Source: Planotetraspora mira (lineage in GTDB: Bacteria > Actinomycetota > Actinomycetes > Streptosporangiales > Streptosporangiaceae). From it: a DNA stretch of 64,000 bases. Below, one piece after another: positions 36,472-45,546 of the stretch. The stretch lies in the NCBI RefSeq assembly GCF_016863275.1, contig NZ_BOOO01000008.1, positions 186,001 through 250,000 on the forward strand, read 5' to 3'. A program made the translations under genes and the position numbers. Within the stretch, counting starts at the first letter, position 1; each line of letters starts with the position of its first letter. The notes under the pieces are model-generated. The model worked only from the letters and a program-made list of their open reading frames with translations, was not told the DNA's origin and searched no databases.

Positions 36472-36840
36472 CTAGCCCGCGAGCCGGCGCCTGACGGCGA
36501 GAAGGGCGGCGTCGAGATCCACGCCGAGTTCGCGCACGGCCGTCGCGTAGGCCCGCGCCGCCTCCGCGAGCCGCGTGTCGCGCTCCTTGTCGGTCATCTC
36601 GGGGATCGCCCGCACGACGGTGCCCTGCCCCACCCGGCCCCGCAGGTATCCGGCGCTCTCCAGCTCGCGGTAGGCCCGGGCGACGGTCCCGGACGCGAGG
36701 CCGAGGTCGCCGGCGAGTTGCCGGATGCTCGGCAACCTGGACCCCTCCTTCAGCTCACCGGCGCGGATCAACGCGGCGATCTGCGTTCTCAGCTGCTCGT
36801 AGGGCGGGACGGACGCTTCGACGTCGATCTCGACGATCAT
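36472..36840 (-). CDS. GntR-family regulator (YtrA type)
   Basis: 122 residues from ATG at 36840 (MIVEIDVEASVPPYEQLRTQ). GntR winged helix: LKEGSRLPSIRQLAGDLGLASGTVARAYRELESAGYL and GQGTVVR. Short C-terminal helical tail, as in the YtrA subfamily that controls ABC transporters or membrane proteins. Its start overlaps the upstream membrane-protein stop as ATGA. Confidence 0.93.
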   Translation of the reverse strand: MIVEIDVEASVPPYEQLRTQIAALIRAGELKEGSRLPSIRQLAGDLGLASGTVARAYRELESAGYLRGRVGQGTVVRAIPEMTDKERDTRLAEAARAYATAVRELGVDLDAALLAVRRRLAG

Positions 36841-37178
36841 GTCGACGCCCTCGGCGCGAACCGGCGGGCGCGAACCCGGACTCCGAACCAGGCGTACCCG
36901 GCCGACAACCACATCCCGATGGTCAGCCAGGTGAGGATCCAGTTGAACGGCTCGGGGGCGTCGAGATCGAGTTGGATCGCCCACATCACATTGCCGGCGG
37001 CCAAGCACATCAGGGCGAGCGACGCACCGCTGATGGTCTGCAGGGAGCTCGAGCGGATCGCGTCGTCCGCCGCTCCCAGGTCGGCCGGCAGCACCGGCCG
37101 GGCACGGCCGACGATGAGCCGTCGCGCCGACCACATGACGACCGCCACCGCCGCCATGCCGCCGACGGCCAGGATCAC
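36837..37178 (-). CDS. small membrane protein coupled to GntR regulator
   Basis: 113 residues from GTG at 37178. Helices at about 1-17, 47-70 and 82-98 (WILTWLTIGMWLSAGYAW), with a charged loop between the first two. Translationally coupled to the YtrA-type regulator, an arrangement common in Actinobacteria where the membrane protein is of unknown role (DUF1648-like context in relatives). Confidence 0.75.
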   Translation of the reverse strand: MILAVGGMAAVAVVMWSARRLIVGRARPVLPADLGAADDAIRSSSLQTISGASLALMCLAAGNVMWAIQLDLDAPEPFNWILTWLTIGMWLSAGYAWFGVRVRARRFAPRAST

Positions 37179-37245
37179 CGTCGACGGCCGCAGATCCGAC
37201 TGGCGGCGTCGGGTGGCCGAGGCCGCCTGCGCCCGATCAGGATGA

Positions 37246-38517
37246 CTACACGGCGGCCAGGCGGGCGGCGGACTCGGCGAGGGGGCCGAGGACGTCCTCG
37301 ACGACGTGATGGAGGAGCCGGCCGTCCCGCTTGACGATCCGGCCGCCGACGATGACGGTGTCGACCGACCGGGTGTCGGCGGAGAGCACCACCGCGCCCA
37401 CCGCGTCGTGGGCCGGGGCGACTCCGAGCAGGTCGGTCCTGAGCAGCACCAGGTCGGCCTGTTTGCCCACGCCGAGAGTTCCGACCAGGTCGCCGAGCCC
37501 GGCGGTCCTGGCTCCGTCGACGGTGGCCGCCCGCAGCGTGTCCCGCGTGGTGAAGCCGATGTTCGGCCGTGCCCTCTCCAGGGCGTACGCCGCCCGCATC
37601 AGGCTGAACATGTCGCCGGGGCCGCTGACCACGGTGTCCGCGCCGAGCCCCGCCGGGACGCCTGCCGCCACCGCACGCCCGGTGATCGGGTAGCCGAGCC
37701 CCAGCTCCACCTCGACGACGGGTGAGACGGAGACGGCGCCGCCACTGGCGGCGATCCGCTTGAGCGCCTCGTCGGAGTAGTGGTTGCCGTGGACGTAGCT
37801 CGTCGACGGGGCCAGGAGGCCGTTCCGCTCCAGGAAGTCGAGGCCGCGGTCGGCCCGCTCGGTGTCATAACCCATGTGGACGGTCACCGCCAGGTCGAGG
37901 TCGCGGGCCAGTCGCCACTCGTGCAGCGCCTCCTCCTCGCTCACGATCTCCGGGCCCAGGGGGGCGATCGCCATCGTCACTGTGCCGCCCGCCGTGCCGA
38001 AGTGTTCGTCGTGCACCCGGCGTCCTTGCGCGGCCAACGCTTCGGGATCGCCGCCTTGGGGGTGGCAGTACCCGAAGACGGCCCTGATCCCGGAACGCCT
38101 CAGCGCCTCGACGGCCGCCGCCGTGTGATCCGGCGTGAACTGGATGTGCGACCAGTCGACGAGTGTCGTGATGCCGGCGTCGAGGCATTCCAGCGCTCCT
38201 GCCAGGTTGCCCGCGTAGACGTCCTCCGGCCGGTAGGCGGGAGCCAGTCGCCCGAGGACGCGCTCGAGATAACCGGAGAAGGCGATGTCGGGGCCGATCG
38301 CCCGGATCCCCGCCTGCCAGGTGTGCCGGTGGGTGTCGACGAAGCCCGGCAGCACGAGCATGCCGCGCGCGTCGATCACCTCGGCGCCCTCGGGCTCGGA
38401 CAGGTCCGGCCACACGGCGGCGATCCGGCCGTCCTCGACCAGCACGTCGGCGGGAGCGACCGTGACGGGGTCGGTGTCGACGGCGACGCCGCCCTTGATG
38501 AGCAGTCTTGTAGTCAT
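37246..38517 (-). CDS. amidohydrolase/deaminase (cytosine deaminase-like)
   Basis: 423 residues. Metal-binding HxH in [13 protein letters not shown], further ligands in [11 protein letters not shown] and [11 protein letters not shown], and the terminal Asp in [16 protein letters not shown]-terminal [14 protein letters not shown] is typical of the composite domain. Resembles the ATZ/TRZ branch that deaminates or dechlorinates N-heterocycles. Divergent from a MarR gene across a 61-base AT-rich spacer full of AAAAGCTT. Confidence 0.93.
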   Translation of the reverse strand: MTTRLLIKGGVAVDTDPVTVAPADVLVEDGRIAAVWPDLSEPEGAEVIDARGMLVLPGFVDTHRHTWQAGIRAIGPDIAFSGYLERVLGRLAPAYRPEDVYAGNLAGALECLDAGITTLVDWSHIQFTPDHTAAAVEALRRSGIRAVFGYCHPQGGDPEALAAQGRRVHDEHFGTAGGTVTMAIAPLGPEIVSEEEALHEWRLARDLDLAVTVHMGYDTERADRGLDFLERNGLLAPSTSYVHGNHYSDEALKRIAASGGAVSVSPVVEVELGLGYPITGRAVAAGVPAGLGADTVVSGPGDMFSLMRAAYALERARPNIGFTTRDTLRAATVDGARTAGLGDLVGTLGVGKQADLVLLRTDLLGVAPAHDAVGAVVLSADTRSVDTVIVGGRIVKRDGRLLHHVVEDVLGPLAESAARLAAV

Positions 38518-38520
38518 GCA

Positions 38521-38550
38521 AAAAGCTTAGAGAAAAGCTTTTTTAAAAGC
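38521..38550. promoter_or_regulatory. AAAAGCTT repeats, probable MarR operator
   Basis: AAAAGCTT at 38521-38528, the perfect palindrome AAAAGCTTTT at 38533-38542, and AAAAGC at 38545-38550, 12 bases apart, directly upstream of both divergent starts. Sharp AT island in a GC-rich context. Confidence 0.75.
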
Positions 38551-38578
38551 AATGTAGTGAGAGAGGTACTCTCGACCC

Positions 38579-39091
38579 GTGCACGAAGGGGAACGAGACG
38601 AGGTCGACGCGCTTGTTCCGGCGTGGGAGTCGAGCATGGCGCCGCACGTCGTGGCCTGGCTCGAGCTCAGCAAGCGGGTCTCGCGCGTCGGCGGGCTGCT
38701 GGAGCAGGCGATCAGGAACGCGCTCGCCGAGCTCGGCCTGACCTACGCCGAGTTCGACGTGCTGGCCGCGTTGCGCCGCGCGGGCGAGCCGTACCGGCTC
38801 AAGCCCAGTGAGCTGACCAGGTCGCTCTTCCTCACCTCGGGCGGAACGAGCAACGTCCTGCAGCGACTGGCGGCGGCGGGCCACGTGGAGCGCGAGGCGG
38901 ACACGGGAGACGCGCGCAGCCGCTGGGTCCGCCTGACCGAGGAGGGCGTGCGGGTCACGGAGGCCGCGCTGGCCGCCTCGGTCCGGGCACACGGCGAGAT
39001 CCTGCGCGACGTCCCGGAAGACGCCGTACGGCAGGCCGCCGACGCCCTCCGCGAGGTCCTCCTGGTCATCGGCGGCCGGCGTTTCCGCTGA
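38579..39091 (+). CDS. MarR-family transcriptional regulator
   Basis: 170 residues from GTG at 38579. Winged helix: LGLTYAEFDVLAALRRAGEPY, LKPSELTRSLFLTSGGTSNVLQRLAAAGHVER, DARSRWVRLTEEG. Probable repressor of the divergent amidohydrolase through the AAAAGCTTTT elements; its ligand may be the hydrolase substrate. Confidence 0.94.
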   Translation: MHEGERDEVDALVPAWESSMAPHVVAWLELSKRVSRVGGLLEQAIRNALAELGLTYAEFDVLAALRRAGEPYRLKPSELTRSLFLTSGGTSNVLQRLAAAGHVEREADTGDARSRWVRLTEEGVRVTEAALAASVRAHGEILRDVPEDAVRQAADALREVLLVIGGRRFR

Positions 39092-39108
39092 CGGCGGCGC
39101 GGTGCCAC

Positions 39109-39876
39109 TCAGGGCAGGGTGAGGATGCGGGGGCCCTCCTCGGTGACGGCGACGGTGTGCTCGATGTGGGCCGCCCGGCTGCCGTCGACGGTGAGCAGGG
39201 TCCACCCGTCGGAGGCGGTGCGGTAGTCGTCGCGCCCGCCGGCCATGAGCATCGGCTCGATGGCGAGCGTCAGGCCGGGACGCAGGGGGAAGCCGCGCCC
39301 GGGCCGTCCCCGGTTGGGCACGTGGGGGTCCTCGTGCATGCGGCGGCCGATGCCGTGGCCGCCGAAATCCCGGGGCATGCCGCAGCGAGCCGACCGCGCG
39401 GCGGCGCCGATGGCGTGGCCGATGTCGCCGATGCGGTTGCCCGGCATCGCCGCGGCGATGCCGGCGTCGAGGGCCTTCTGCGTGGCGTCGATCAGGGCTT
39501 GGTCGGCGGGCCTGGGGGTGCCGACGATGAAGCTGACGGCGGCGTCACCGGTCCAGCCGTCGAGTTCCGCGCCGCAGTCGACGCTGACCAGATCGCCGTC
39601 GCGGAGACGGTAGTCGGTGGGGATGCCGTGCACGATGGCGTCGTTGACCGACGTGCAGATCACCGCGGGGAAGGGGCTGAAGGCGAAGGCGGGCCGGTAG
39701 CCCAGGAAGGGTGAGCCGGCCCCGGCCTCGCCGAGGACGGCGCGGGCCGCTTCGTCCAGTTCGCGCAGTGACACTCCCACGTCCGCCGCTTCGCGGGCGG
39801 CGGCGAGCGCGTGGGCGACGACGCGTCCGGCCTCCCGCATCGCGTCCAGCGCCGTGTCGGATTTGATCTCGACCAT
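39109..39876 (-). CDS. map: type I methionine aminopeptidase
   Basis: 255 residues from ATG at 39876 with GGGAG nine bases upstream; the frame stays open to 40938 but upstream sequence is not coding. Dimetal ligands all present: VDCGAELDGWTGDA (two Asp), GHGIGRRMHEDPHV (His), LAIEPML (Glu), IEHTVAV (Glu). Removes N-terminal Met from nascent proteins. Its neighbour is a divergent small XRE protein rather than the usual adk/secY cluster, so it is probably a second, accessory copy. Confidence 0.95.
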   Translation of the reverse strand: MVEIKSDTALDAMREAGRVVAHALAAAREAADVGVSLRELDEAARAVLGEAGAGSPFLGYRPAFAFSPFPAVICTSVNDAIVHGIPTDYRLRDGDLVSVDCGAELDGWTGDAAVSFIVGTPRPADQALIDATQKALDAGIAAAMPGNRIGDIGHAIGAAARSARCGMPRDFGGHGIGRRMHEDPHVPNRGRPGRGFPLRPGLTLAIEPMLMAGGRDDYRTASDGWTLLTVDGSRAAHIEHTVAVTEEGPRILTLP

Positions 39877-39916
39877 CTCGTGCGACTCCCAATCCCCGAC
39901 TGGCGGTCCAATTCTT

Positions 39917-39926
39917 ATACCGGTAT
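39917..39926. promoter_or_regulatory. palindrome in map/XRE divergent promoter
   Basis: ATACCGGTAT is a perfect 10-base palindrome flanked by TT and TA in the 63-base spacer, with AT-rich surroundings; likely operator of the XRE protein. Confidence 0.6.
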
Positions 39927-39939
39927 TAGTATCACGGGC

Positions 39940-40215
39940 ATGGTGAGAACTCCTTTGACTCCGTGGGAGCGGCAGCGCGGAGAACGGTTCGGCTCGCTGC
40001 TGCGCCAGGCGCGCGGCGAGCGCAGCATGGTGGAGATCGCGGCGGCGGCCGGAGTGTCCGCGGAGACGCTGCGCAAGATCGAGACCGGGCGTGCGCCGAC
40101 CCCGGCCTTCTTCACTGTCGCGGCCCTGGCCGCCGCTCTGGAGATGTCCCTGGACGAACTGGCCGGAGCCTGTTCGAAGGGCGCCGACGGGCGAGCGCAG
40201 GCCTTGCCGGTCTGA
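39940..40215 (+). CDS. small XRE-family DNA-binding protein
   Basis: 91 residues from ATG at 39940. Nearly all is one helix-turn-helix domain (FGSLLRQARGERSMVEIAAAAGVSAETLRKIETGRAPTP split over five helices; LAAALEMSLDELAG). No ligand domain. The map/XRE divergent pair is conserved in several actinomycetes, to my recollection, with the XRE protein probably controlling both. Confidence 0.9.
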   Translation: MVRTPLTPWERQRGERFGSLLRQARGERSMVEIAAAAGVSAETLRKIETGRAPTPAFFTVAALAAALEMSLDELAGACSKGADGRAQALPV

Positions 40216-40298
40216 TCGTGCGCGCGCGGGCCCTGCCTGCCGAGCCGCACCGCCGACGCGCAGTCTGGCAGGACACGAAGGCCACCCTGCATCGCCGC

Positions 40299-41294
40299 TC
40301 AGCGCGGCGTACGCAGGACCCGGACCGGTGACATGCCGTATTCCGCTTCGTGCGCGGCGGCGAACCGGCCCAGGTGGGTGAACCCCCAGGAACGCGCGAT
40401 CGACGCCACCGTCTGCACGGACGGGTCCGCGGCGCGCAGGTCGTCGTGCGCGCGACGGAGCCGGACCTTCCGGAGATAGGCCATGGGCGGCATCCCGACA
40501 TGACGCTGGAAGCCTTCCTGCAACGTCCGGACGCTGACGTGGCATCGCGCGGCGAGCGTGGAGATCGTCAGCGGCGTCTGGGGCTCGGCCTCCATGATGT
40601 CGATCGCCGTGCGGATCGCGATCGGACGGCCCGCCTCGGCCGGCGCGTCGAGCAGCTCGCGGTACGGATGATCCGCGGCCAGCAGGAAGCCGCGGATGAA
40701 GCCGTCCACGAGCGGCGGCGCGACCAGTGGCTGCAGGACGACGCTGTCGGCGTCGCCGAGCTGGTGGTTGAGCATCATGAGCATCCGAGCCCAGCTCCGG
40801 GCGCGACCTGTCGTCATGTCCAGGCTCGGCGCGAAGGGGATCTGTGAGGTCACCGGCAGCCCCAGCAGGGCCTCCAGCGCCCGGTCGAGCGCGGTCCGCT
40901 CGAACCCCACGCAGACCAGCCGGCAGTCCCCGGCCCACCTCGTCAGGGCGGTGTCGCCCTCGGGCCGGTACACCACGGCCCTGTCCCGCGTCGCGACGAC
41001 GTCCACACCACGATGCCGGGACTCGACGTGGCCGGAGATCGGAAGGTTCAGGTGGTAGCTCGCACGCAGCTCGCTGCCCTCCACCCGTAGATCCACCCCG
41101 TGGATGGCCTCACCGAACGAGACCGGCCCGATCCACCCGAAGCGCTGCACCGGCGTGACCGTGGTCGGCTTGCTCAGCACGGTGACCCGTAACCTCTGCA
41201 ACGCGGTACGGCAGTCGTCGCCGGGTGGTTCCGCCGAGGCCGCGCCGGTCGGCGAAGTCGGCTGCGCCGACGACTGTGAGGTGCTCTGTTCCAT
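40299..41294 (-). CDS. AraC-family regulator with AraC_binding_2-type sensor
   Basis: 331 residues from ATG at 41294. N-terminal cupin-like sensor (IHGVDLRVEGSELRASYHLNLPISGHVESRH); C-terminal double HTH (LTISTLAARCHVSVRTLQEGFQRHVGMPPMAYLRKVRLRRAHDDL in segments; VASIARSWGFTHLGRFAAAHEAEYGMSP). Follows the siderophore importer on the same strand after a terminator hairpin, so a role in iron uptake is possible but not shown. Confidence 0.93.
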   Translation of the reverse strand: MEQSTSQSSAQPTSPTGAASAEPPGDDCRTALQRLRVTVLSKPTTVTPVQRFGWIGPVSFGEAIHGVDLRVEGSELRASYHLNLPISGHVESRHRGVDVVATRDRAVVYRPEGDTALTRWAGDCRLVCVGFERTALDRALEALLGLPVTSQIPFAPSLDMTTGRARSWARMLMMLNHQLGDADSVVLQPLVAPPLVDGFIRGFLLAADHPYRELLDAPAEAGRPIAIRTAIDIMEAEPQTPLTISTLAARCHVSVRTLQEGFQRHVGMPPMAYLRKVRLRRAHDDLRAADPSVQTVASIARSWGFTHLGRFAAAHEAEYGMSPVRVLRTPR

Positions 41295-41405
41295 GTGAAC
41301 GGCTATCTGTTCATCGGTCCACGGTTCTCCGCGCCATAACGTACGTGACGGATATTGACAAAAGGGCGGTTTATTGCAAAAAGTCGGCAATTCCCGGCAG
41401 GCCTC

Positions 41406-41439
41406 AGGGCCGGCAGCCGGGTCACCGGCGGCCGGCCCT
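41406..41439. terminator. terminator hairpin ending the iron-uptake operon
   Basis: AGGGCCGGCAGCCGG and CCGGCGGCCGGCCCT pair with 14 of 15 matches around GTCA, 65 bases past the binding-protein stop. Confidence 0.75.
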
Positions 41440-41503
41440 GTCGGGGCGTCCTGGATCGAGCAGGCGATCGAGTACGCGGATCAGCGAGTGCGGACGCGGA
41501 CCG

Positions 41504-42478
41504 TCACTTCTGGATCAGCGGCGTCAGGAACTTCTTGACGTCGTCGACGACCTTCCCTGCGGCGGTGACCCCGATGCCGGTCATCCAGACCTCGTCGTCC
41601 ACGACCTGCACGTGCCCGGCCTTGACGGCGCTGAGCTTGTTCCACAGCGGTCCGGCGGTCACCTGGGCCTGCTGCTTGGCGGCGTCCGCCCCGAACGCGC
41701 TCACGAAGATCATGTCACCGTCGACCTGGTCGATCTGCTCCGGGCTGATCGGGGCGAACCGCCGGTCGGCCTTGCCCTCGAGGAGCTGCTCCTGCGGACG
41801 GCCGACGCCGATGTCGTTCAGCACGATCCCGGCGAACGAGTCGGGGCCGTACTCGCGGATCTCCGCGGGCCTGAAGCGGATCAGGCTGATCTTCAGCTTG
41901 GCCGGGTCGCCGAGCTCCTGCCCCACCGCCTTGGCCTGCGCCTCGTACGCCTGAAGCTTCTGCTCCCCCTCGGCCTTCTTGCCGACCGCTTCCGCGTCCA
42001 GCAGGAAGTTCTCCTTCCAGGTGATGCCGACCTTCTCGGTGAACACCGTGGGCGCGATCTTCGACAGCTCGTCGTAGAACTTCTCCTGCCGGAACTTCGA
42101 GCCGAGGATCAGATCGGGCTGCAGCGCGGCGATCGCCTCGAGGTCGGGCTCCTGGAGCGTTCCGACCGACTTGATCGTGGCAAAGGACGGACCCAGATAT
42201 TTCGGGATACCGGACTGCTCGTCCGGCAGGGCCGCGCCGACCGGAGTGATGCCGAGCGTGTAGAGGGAGTCCAGCTTGTCGGTGTCGAGCACAACGATGC
42301 GCGACGGGTGCTCGGGCACCTTCGTCTCACCCATGGCGTGCTTCACGGTACGCGTGGCGCCGGCCGCCGAGCCGGAGTCGCCGCTGCCGCTCCCGCCGCC
42401 GCACGCGGTCAGGGCCAGGCCGGCCATCGCCACGACGGCCACCCCCCTGGCCAGCCGGCTGAATCCGTGGAACCTCAC
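41504..42478 (-). CDS. iron-siderophore ABC transporter substrate-binding lipoprotein
   Basis: 324 residues. Lipoprotein signal with lipobox LTAC (Cys about 26) followed by GGGSGSGDSG. FecB/FhuD-like clamp: VKHAMGETKVPEHPSRIVVLD, YTLGITPVGAALP, LQEPDLEAIAALQPDLILG, and a C-terminal VWMTGIGVTAAGKVVDDVKKFL. Binds ferric siderophores outside the membrane and delivers them to the two permeases. Last gene of the operon, 25 bases after the ATPase. Confidence 0.95.
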   Translation of the reverse strand: MRFHGFSRLARGVAVVAMAGLALTACGGGSGSGDSGSAAGATRTVKHAMGETKVPEHPSRIVVLDTDKLDSLYTLGITPVGAALPDEQSGIPKYLGPSFATIKSVGTLQEPDLEAIAALQPDLILGSKFRQEKFYDELSKIAPTVFTEKVGITWKENFLLDAEAVGKKAEGEQKLQAYEAQAKAVGQELGDPAKLKISLIRFRPAEIREYGPDSFAGIVLNDIGVGRPQEQLLEGKADRRFAPISPEQIDQVDGDMIFVSAFGADAAKQQAQVTAGPLWNKLSAVKAGHVQVVDDEVWMTGIGVTAAGKVVDDVKKFLTPLIQK

Positions 42479-42503
42479 TGTGTCTTCTCCTCTCGCTTTC
42501 CTG

Positions 42504-43340
42504 CTACGCCGGTGCGTCCGGCACGACCATCGGCGCCCCCGTCACCGGGCACGGCACCACCACGCCGCCGAGGCCGAACACGTCGGCCAGGCATTCGGCG
42601 CTCATCACCTTGTCCGGCGTGCCCTGATCGACCACCCGGCCGTCCTTCATGACGACGAGGTGGTCGGCGTATCGGCACGCCTGGTTGAGGTCGTGCAGGA
42701 CGGCGATCACGGTGCGCCCGCCGTCGCGGTTCAGCCGCCGCAGCAGGTCGAGGACTTCGACCTGGTGGGCGAGGTCCAGATATGTGGTGGGCTCGTCGAG
42801 CAGGAGCGCGTCGGTGTCCTGCGCGAGCGTCATGGCGATCCACACCCGCTGCCGCTGGCCGCCGGAGAGCGCCTCCACGCTCTGGTCGCGCACATCCGTC
42901 AGGCCGGTCAGGGCCAGCGCCCGCTCGACGGCGGCGGAGTCCTCCGCGCCCCACTGCCGGAACCACCGCTGGTACGGCTGGCGCCCCCGGGCCACCAGGT
43001 CGGCCACGGTCACCCCCTCGGGAGTGACCGGGCTCTGCGGCAGGACACTGAGCCGGCGCGCGAGTTCCCGGGTGGGCTGTGCGTGCAGGTCGGCCCCGTC
43101 GATGAGCGCCGCGCCGCCGCGAGGGGCGAGCAGTCGCGCCATCGTGCGCAGCAGGGTGGACTTCCCGCAGGCGTTGGGACCGATGATCACCGTGAAGGCG
43201 CCGGCCGGCAGTTCCAGGTCGAGTCCCTCGATGACCAGCCGGTTGCCGTATCCCACGCTCAGGTCGCGGGCGGCCAGCCGTACCGGCGCGCGCGACTCGC
43301 CGCCGTCCGTCGGGGACGGCGGCACGTGCTCGTCTGTCAT
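42504..43340 (-). CDS. iron-siderophore ABC transporter ATPase (FecE/FepC type)
   Basis: 278 residues from ATG at 43340, whose A is shared with the permease stop (TGATG). Walker A GPNACGKST, signature LSGGQRQRVW, Walker B ALLLDEPTTYLDL, H-loop LHDLNQACRYADH. Energises uptake by the FecCD permeases. Confidence 0.96.
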   Translation of the reverse strand: MTDEHVPPSPTDGGESRAPVRLAARDLSVGYGNRLVIEGLDLELPAGAFTVIIGPNACGKSTLLRTMARLLAPRGGAALIDGADLHAQPTRELARRLSVLPQSPVTPEGVTVADLVARGRQPYQRWFRQWGAEDSAAVERALALTGLTDVRDQSVEALSGGQRQRVWIAMTLAQDTDALLLDEPTTYLDLAHQVEVLDLLRRLNRDGGRTVIAVLHDLNQACRYADHLVVMKDGRVVDQGTPDKVMSAECLADVFGLGGVVVPCPVTGAPMVVPDAPA

Positions 43341-44380
43341 CAGGGCGTCCTCCGTACGAGCAGCCACAGCAGATAGGGGCCCCCGAGGACGGCGGTGAGC
43401 ACGCCGACGGGAAGCTGGACGGGTGCGAACGCCGTGCGGGCGATCAGGTCGGCGACCACGGTCAGCAGCGCCCCGGCGGCGGCCGAGCAGGCCAGCGGCG
43501 GGCGCTCGGCGCGCACGAGGCGACGGGCGAGTTGGGCGGCGGCGAGCGCGACGAAGTCGACGGCCCCCGCCTGCGAGATGGCCAGCGCGGCGAGCACCAC
43601 CCCCACCACGCCCAGCAGAAGACGCCGTTGCGTCACCCGTACGCCGAGGCCGCGGGCGACCCCGTCGTCCAGGGCCGTGGTGTCCATCGCGCGTCCGGCC
43701 CACAGCAGCACCGGGAGGAGCACCACCAGCGGGATCAGCAGGATCCGCGCCTCGGCGTAGCCGGTCCCCGCCACGCTGCCCGCCAGCCAGACCTGGGCGC
43801 GCTGCCCGTCGATCGCGTCGGCGCCCACGATGAAGATCTCGGTGAGCGCCTTCGTCGCCAGCGCGACCGCGATCCCGCACAGCACGAAGCGGCGGGCGGC
43901 CAGGCCGTAGCGCCAGGACAGCGTGAACACCGCCGTGGCCGCGGCCAGGCCGCCCAGCAGCGCGAACGGCCCCAGCCACGCGGCGCCCAGGTCGGTGCTC
44001 ATCACGACGGTCGCGGCGAATCCCGCGCCCTGGCTGACGCCGATGATGTCAGGACTGGCGAGCGGGTTCCTGCTGACCGCCTGCAGCAGCGCCCCGGACA
44101 GCCCGAGCAGGGTGCCGACGGCGAGGGCCACGACGATCCGCGGAAGGCGCAGATCCTGGACGACGACGGTGAAGGGCCCGTCGCCCGCGAGCGCGCGCAC
44201 GACGTCGGTGGGGGCCACGAACGTGCTGCCCACGCCGAGCGACACCACCACGGCGACCGCGGTGAGGGCGAGGAGCAGCAGGAACATCCCCGCCGCGCGG
44301 CGGCGAAGCACGAAGGTCAGCGGCCCGGCGCTCACGACGCCACGGCCCGCCACCGGATAAGACGGCACGCCGGTCCTCAT
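43340..44380 (-). CDS. FecCD-family siderophore permease
   Basis: 346 residues from ATG at 44380, overlapping the first permease's stop as ATGA. About ten helices; signature LRLPRIVVALAVGTLLGLSGALLQAVSRNPLASPDIIGVSQGAG (in parts) and the ATPase-contact region GLGVRV. Pairs with the permease encoded upstream. Confidence 0.95.
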   Translation of the reverse strand: MRTGVPSYPVAGRGVVSAGPLTFVLRRRAAGMFLLLLALTAVAVVVSLGVGSTFVAPTDVVRALAGDGPFTVVVQDLRLPRIVVALAVGTLLGLSGALLQAVSRNPLASPDIIGVSQGAGFAATVVMSTDLGAAWLGPFALLGGLAAATAVFTLSWRYGLAARRFVLCGIAVALATKALTEIFIVGADAIDGQRAQVWLAGSVAGTGYAEARILLIPLVVLLPVLLWAGRAMDTTALDDGVARGLGVRVTQRRLLLGVVGVVLAALAISQAGAVDFVALAAAQLARRLVRAERPPLACSAAAGALLTVVADLIARTAFAPVQLPVGVLTAVLGGPYLLWLLVRRTP

Positions 44381-45375
44381 GCGGTCACCGTCCGTCCGCG
44401 CCGGACGAGCAGGATCAGGAAGGGGGCGCCGACGAGCGCGGTGACGATCCCGGCTCTGATCTCGGCGGGCGGAACGACCAGCCTGCCGATCACGTCCGCC
44501 GCCAGCAGCAGCACGGGACCGAGCAGCAGCGACACGGCCATCACCCACCGGTGGTGGGCGCCGACCAGCCCGCGGGCCAGGTGTGGAAGGGCGAGCCCGA
44601 CGAACCCGATGGGCCCGGCCGCGGCCACCGCGGCGCCGGTCAGGACGATCGCCGCGACGGCGGCCGTCAGCCGTACACGGCCGACGTTCTGGCCGAGGCC
44701 GCGGGCGACGTCGTCGCCGAGGGCGAGGGCGTCCAATCCGCCGGCGACGCCGAAGGCCAGCACGATTCCGGCCACCACGAACGGCAGCACCCACAGGGCG
44801 ACCTCGATCGGGCGGCCGGACAACGACCCGACGGCCCAGAAGCGATACTGGTCGAAGGTCTTCACATTGACCGTGAGGACCCCGATCACCACGCCGGTGA
44901 GGGAGGCGTCCAGTGCGGTGCCCGCCAGCGCGAGGGTGACCGGCGAGGCGCCGTCGCGGGCACGGGCCGCGAGGGCGTACACGAAGGTCCCGGCCAGCGC
45001 GGCGCCGGCGATGCCGAACCAGATGTAGGAGGGAAGCGTCGTCATCCCGAAGACGTTGATCGCCGCGACCACGCCCAGCGACGCGCCGGAGGAGACGCCC
45101 ATGATCCGCGGGTCGGCCAGCGGGTTCCGGGTGAGCGCCTGCATCAGGACTCCGGCCGTCGCCAGTCCCGCGCCGACGGCGATCCCGATGATCGTCCGAG
45201 GCGCCCGGAGCGACCACAGGATCGCGCTCGCGTCGCTGTCGTCCGGCCGCAGCAACACCTCCAGCACGCGGCCGGGTGCGATCCCCCGACTGCCCGCCGC
45301 CAGGCTCAGCACCACGGTGGCGGCCAGCAGCACCGCCGACCCCGCCAGTACGGCGAGGCGCCTGTTCGTCCTCAT
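44377..45375 (-). CDS. FecCD-family siderophore permease
   Basis: 332 residues. First gene of the operon, 40 bases below an iron box. Signature LRAPRTIIGIAVGAGLATAGVLMQALTRNPLADPRIMGVSSGAS (in parts), GLGQNVG coupling loop and about ten helices. Together with the second permease it forms the membrane channel of the importer. Confidence 0.95.
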   Translation of the reverse strand: MRTNRRLAVLAGSAVLLAATVVLSLAAGSRGIAPGRVLEVLLRPDDSDASAILWSLRAPRTIIGIAVGAGLATAGVLMQALTRNPLADPRIMGVSSGASLGVVAAINVFGMTTLPSYIWFGIAGAALAGTFVYALAARARDGASPVTLALAGTALDASLTGVVIGVLTVNVKTFDQYRFWAVGSLSGRPIEVALWVLPFVVAGIVLAFGVAGGLDALALGDDVARGLGQNVGRVRLTAAVAAIVLTGAAVAAAGPIGFVGLALPHLARGLVGAHHRWVMAVSLLLGPVLLLAADVIGRLVVPPAEIRAGIVTALVGAPFLILLVRRGRTVTA

Positions 45376-45414
45376 CGCCCGCCGCCCACCCTGTGCCCCG
45401 TTCGCCCGATCAAA

Positions 45415-45433
45415 CCAGGTAAGGCTTACCTAA
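45415..45433. promoter_or_regulatory. iron box (DmdR/IdeR operator)
   Basis: The core AGGTAAGGCTTACCT (45417-45431) is a near-perfect palindrome, extended by TAA on one side; it matches the actinobacterial iron box TTAGGTTAGGCTAACCTAA at most positions. Its place before the first permease predicts repression by Fe2+-bound DmdR/IdeR. Confidence 0.88.
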
Positions 45434-45546
45434 CCGGGGGGATCCTAGGGGATGACCATTGCGGACGACAAATCACGAAATATCCGATACCTGACGGCCC
45501 GTCGGAGCGAGGGCGTGTCAGTCCGACGACGTCTGACGTGACGGGG

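Noticed and set aside
39877-40938. N-terminal extension of methionine aminopeptidase
   Set aside because: The open frame is Arg/Pro-rich, antisense to the XRE and AraC genes, and a normal start with ribosome site exists at 39876.
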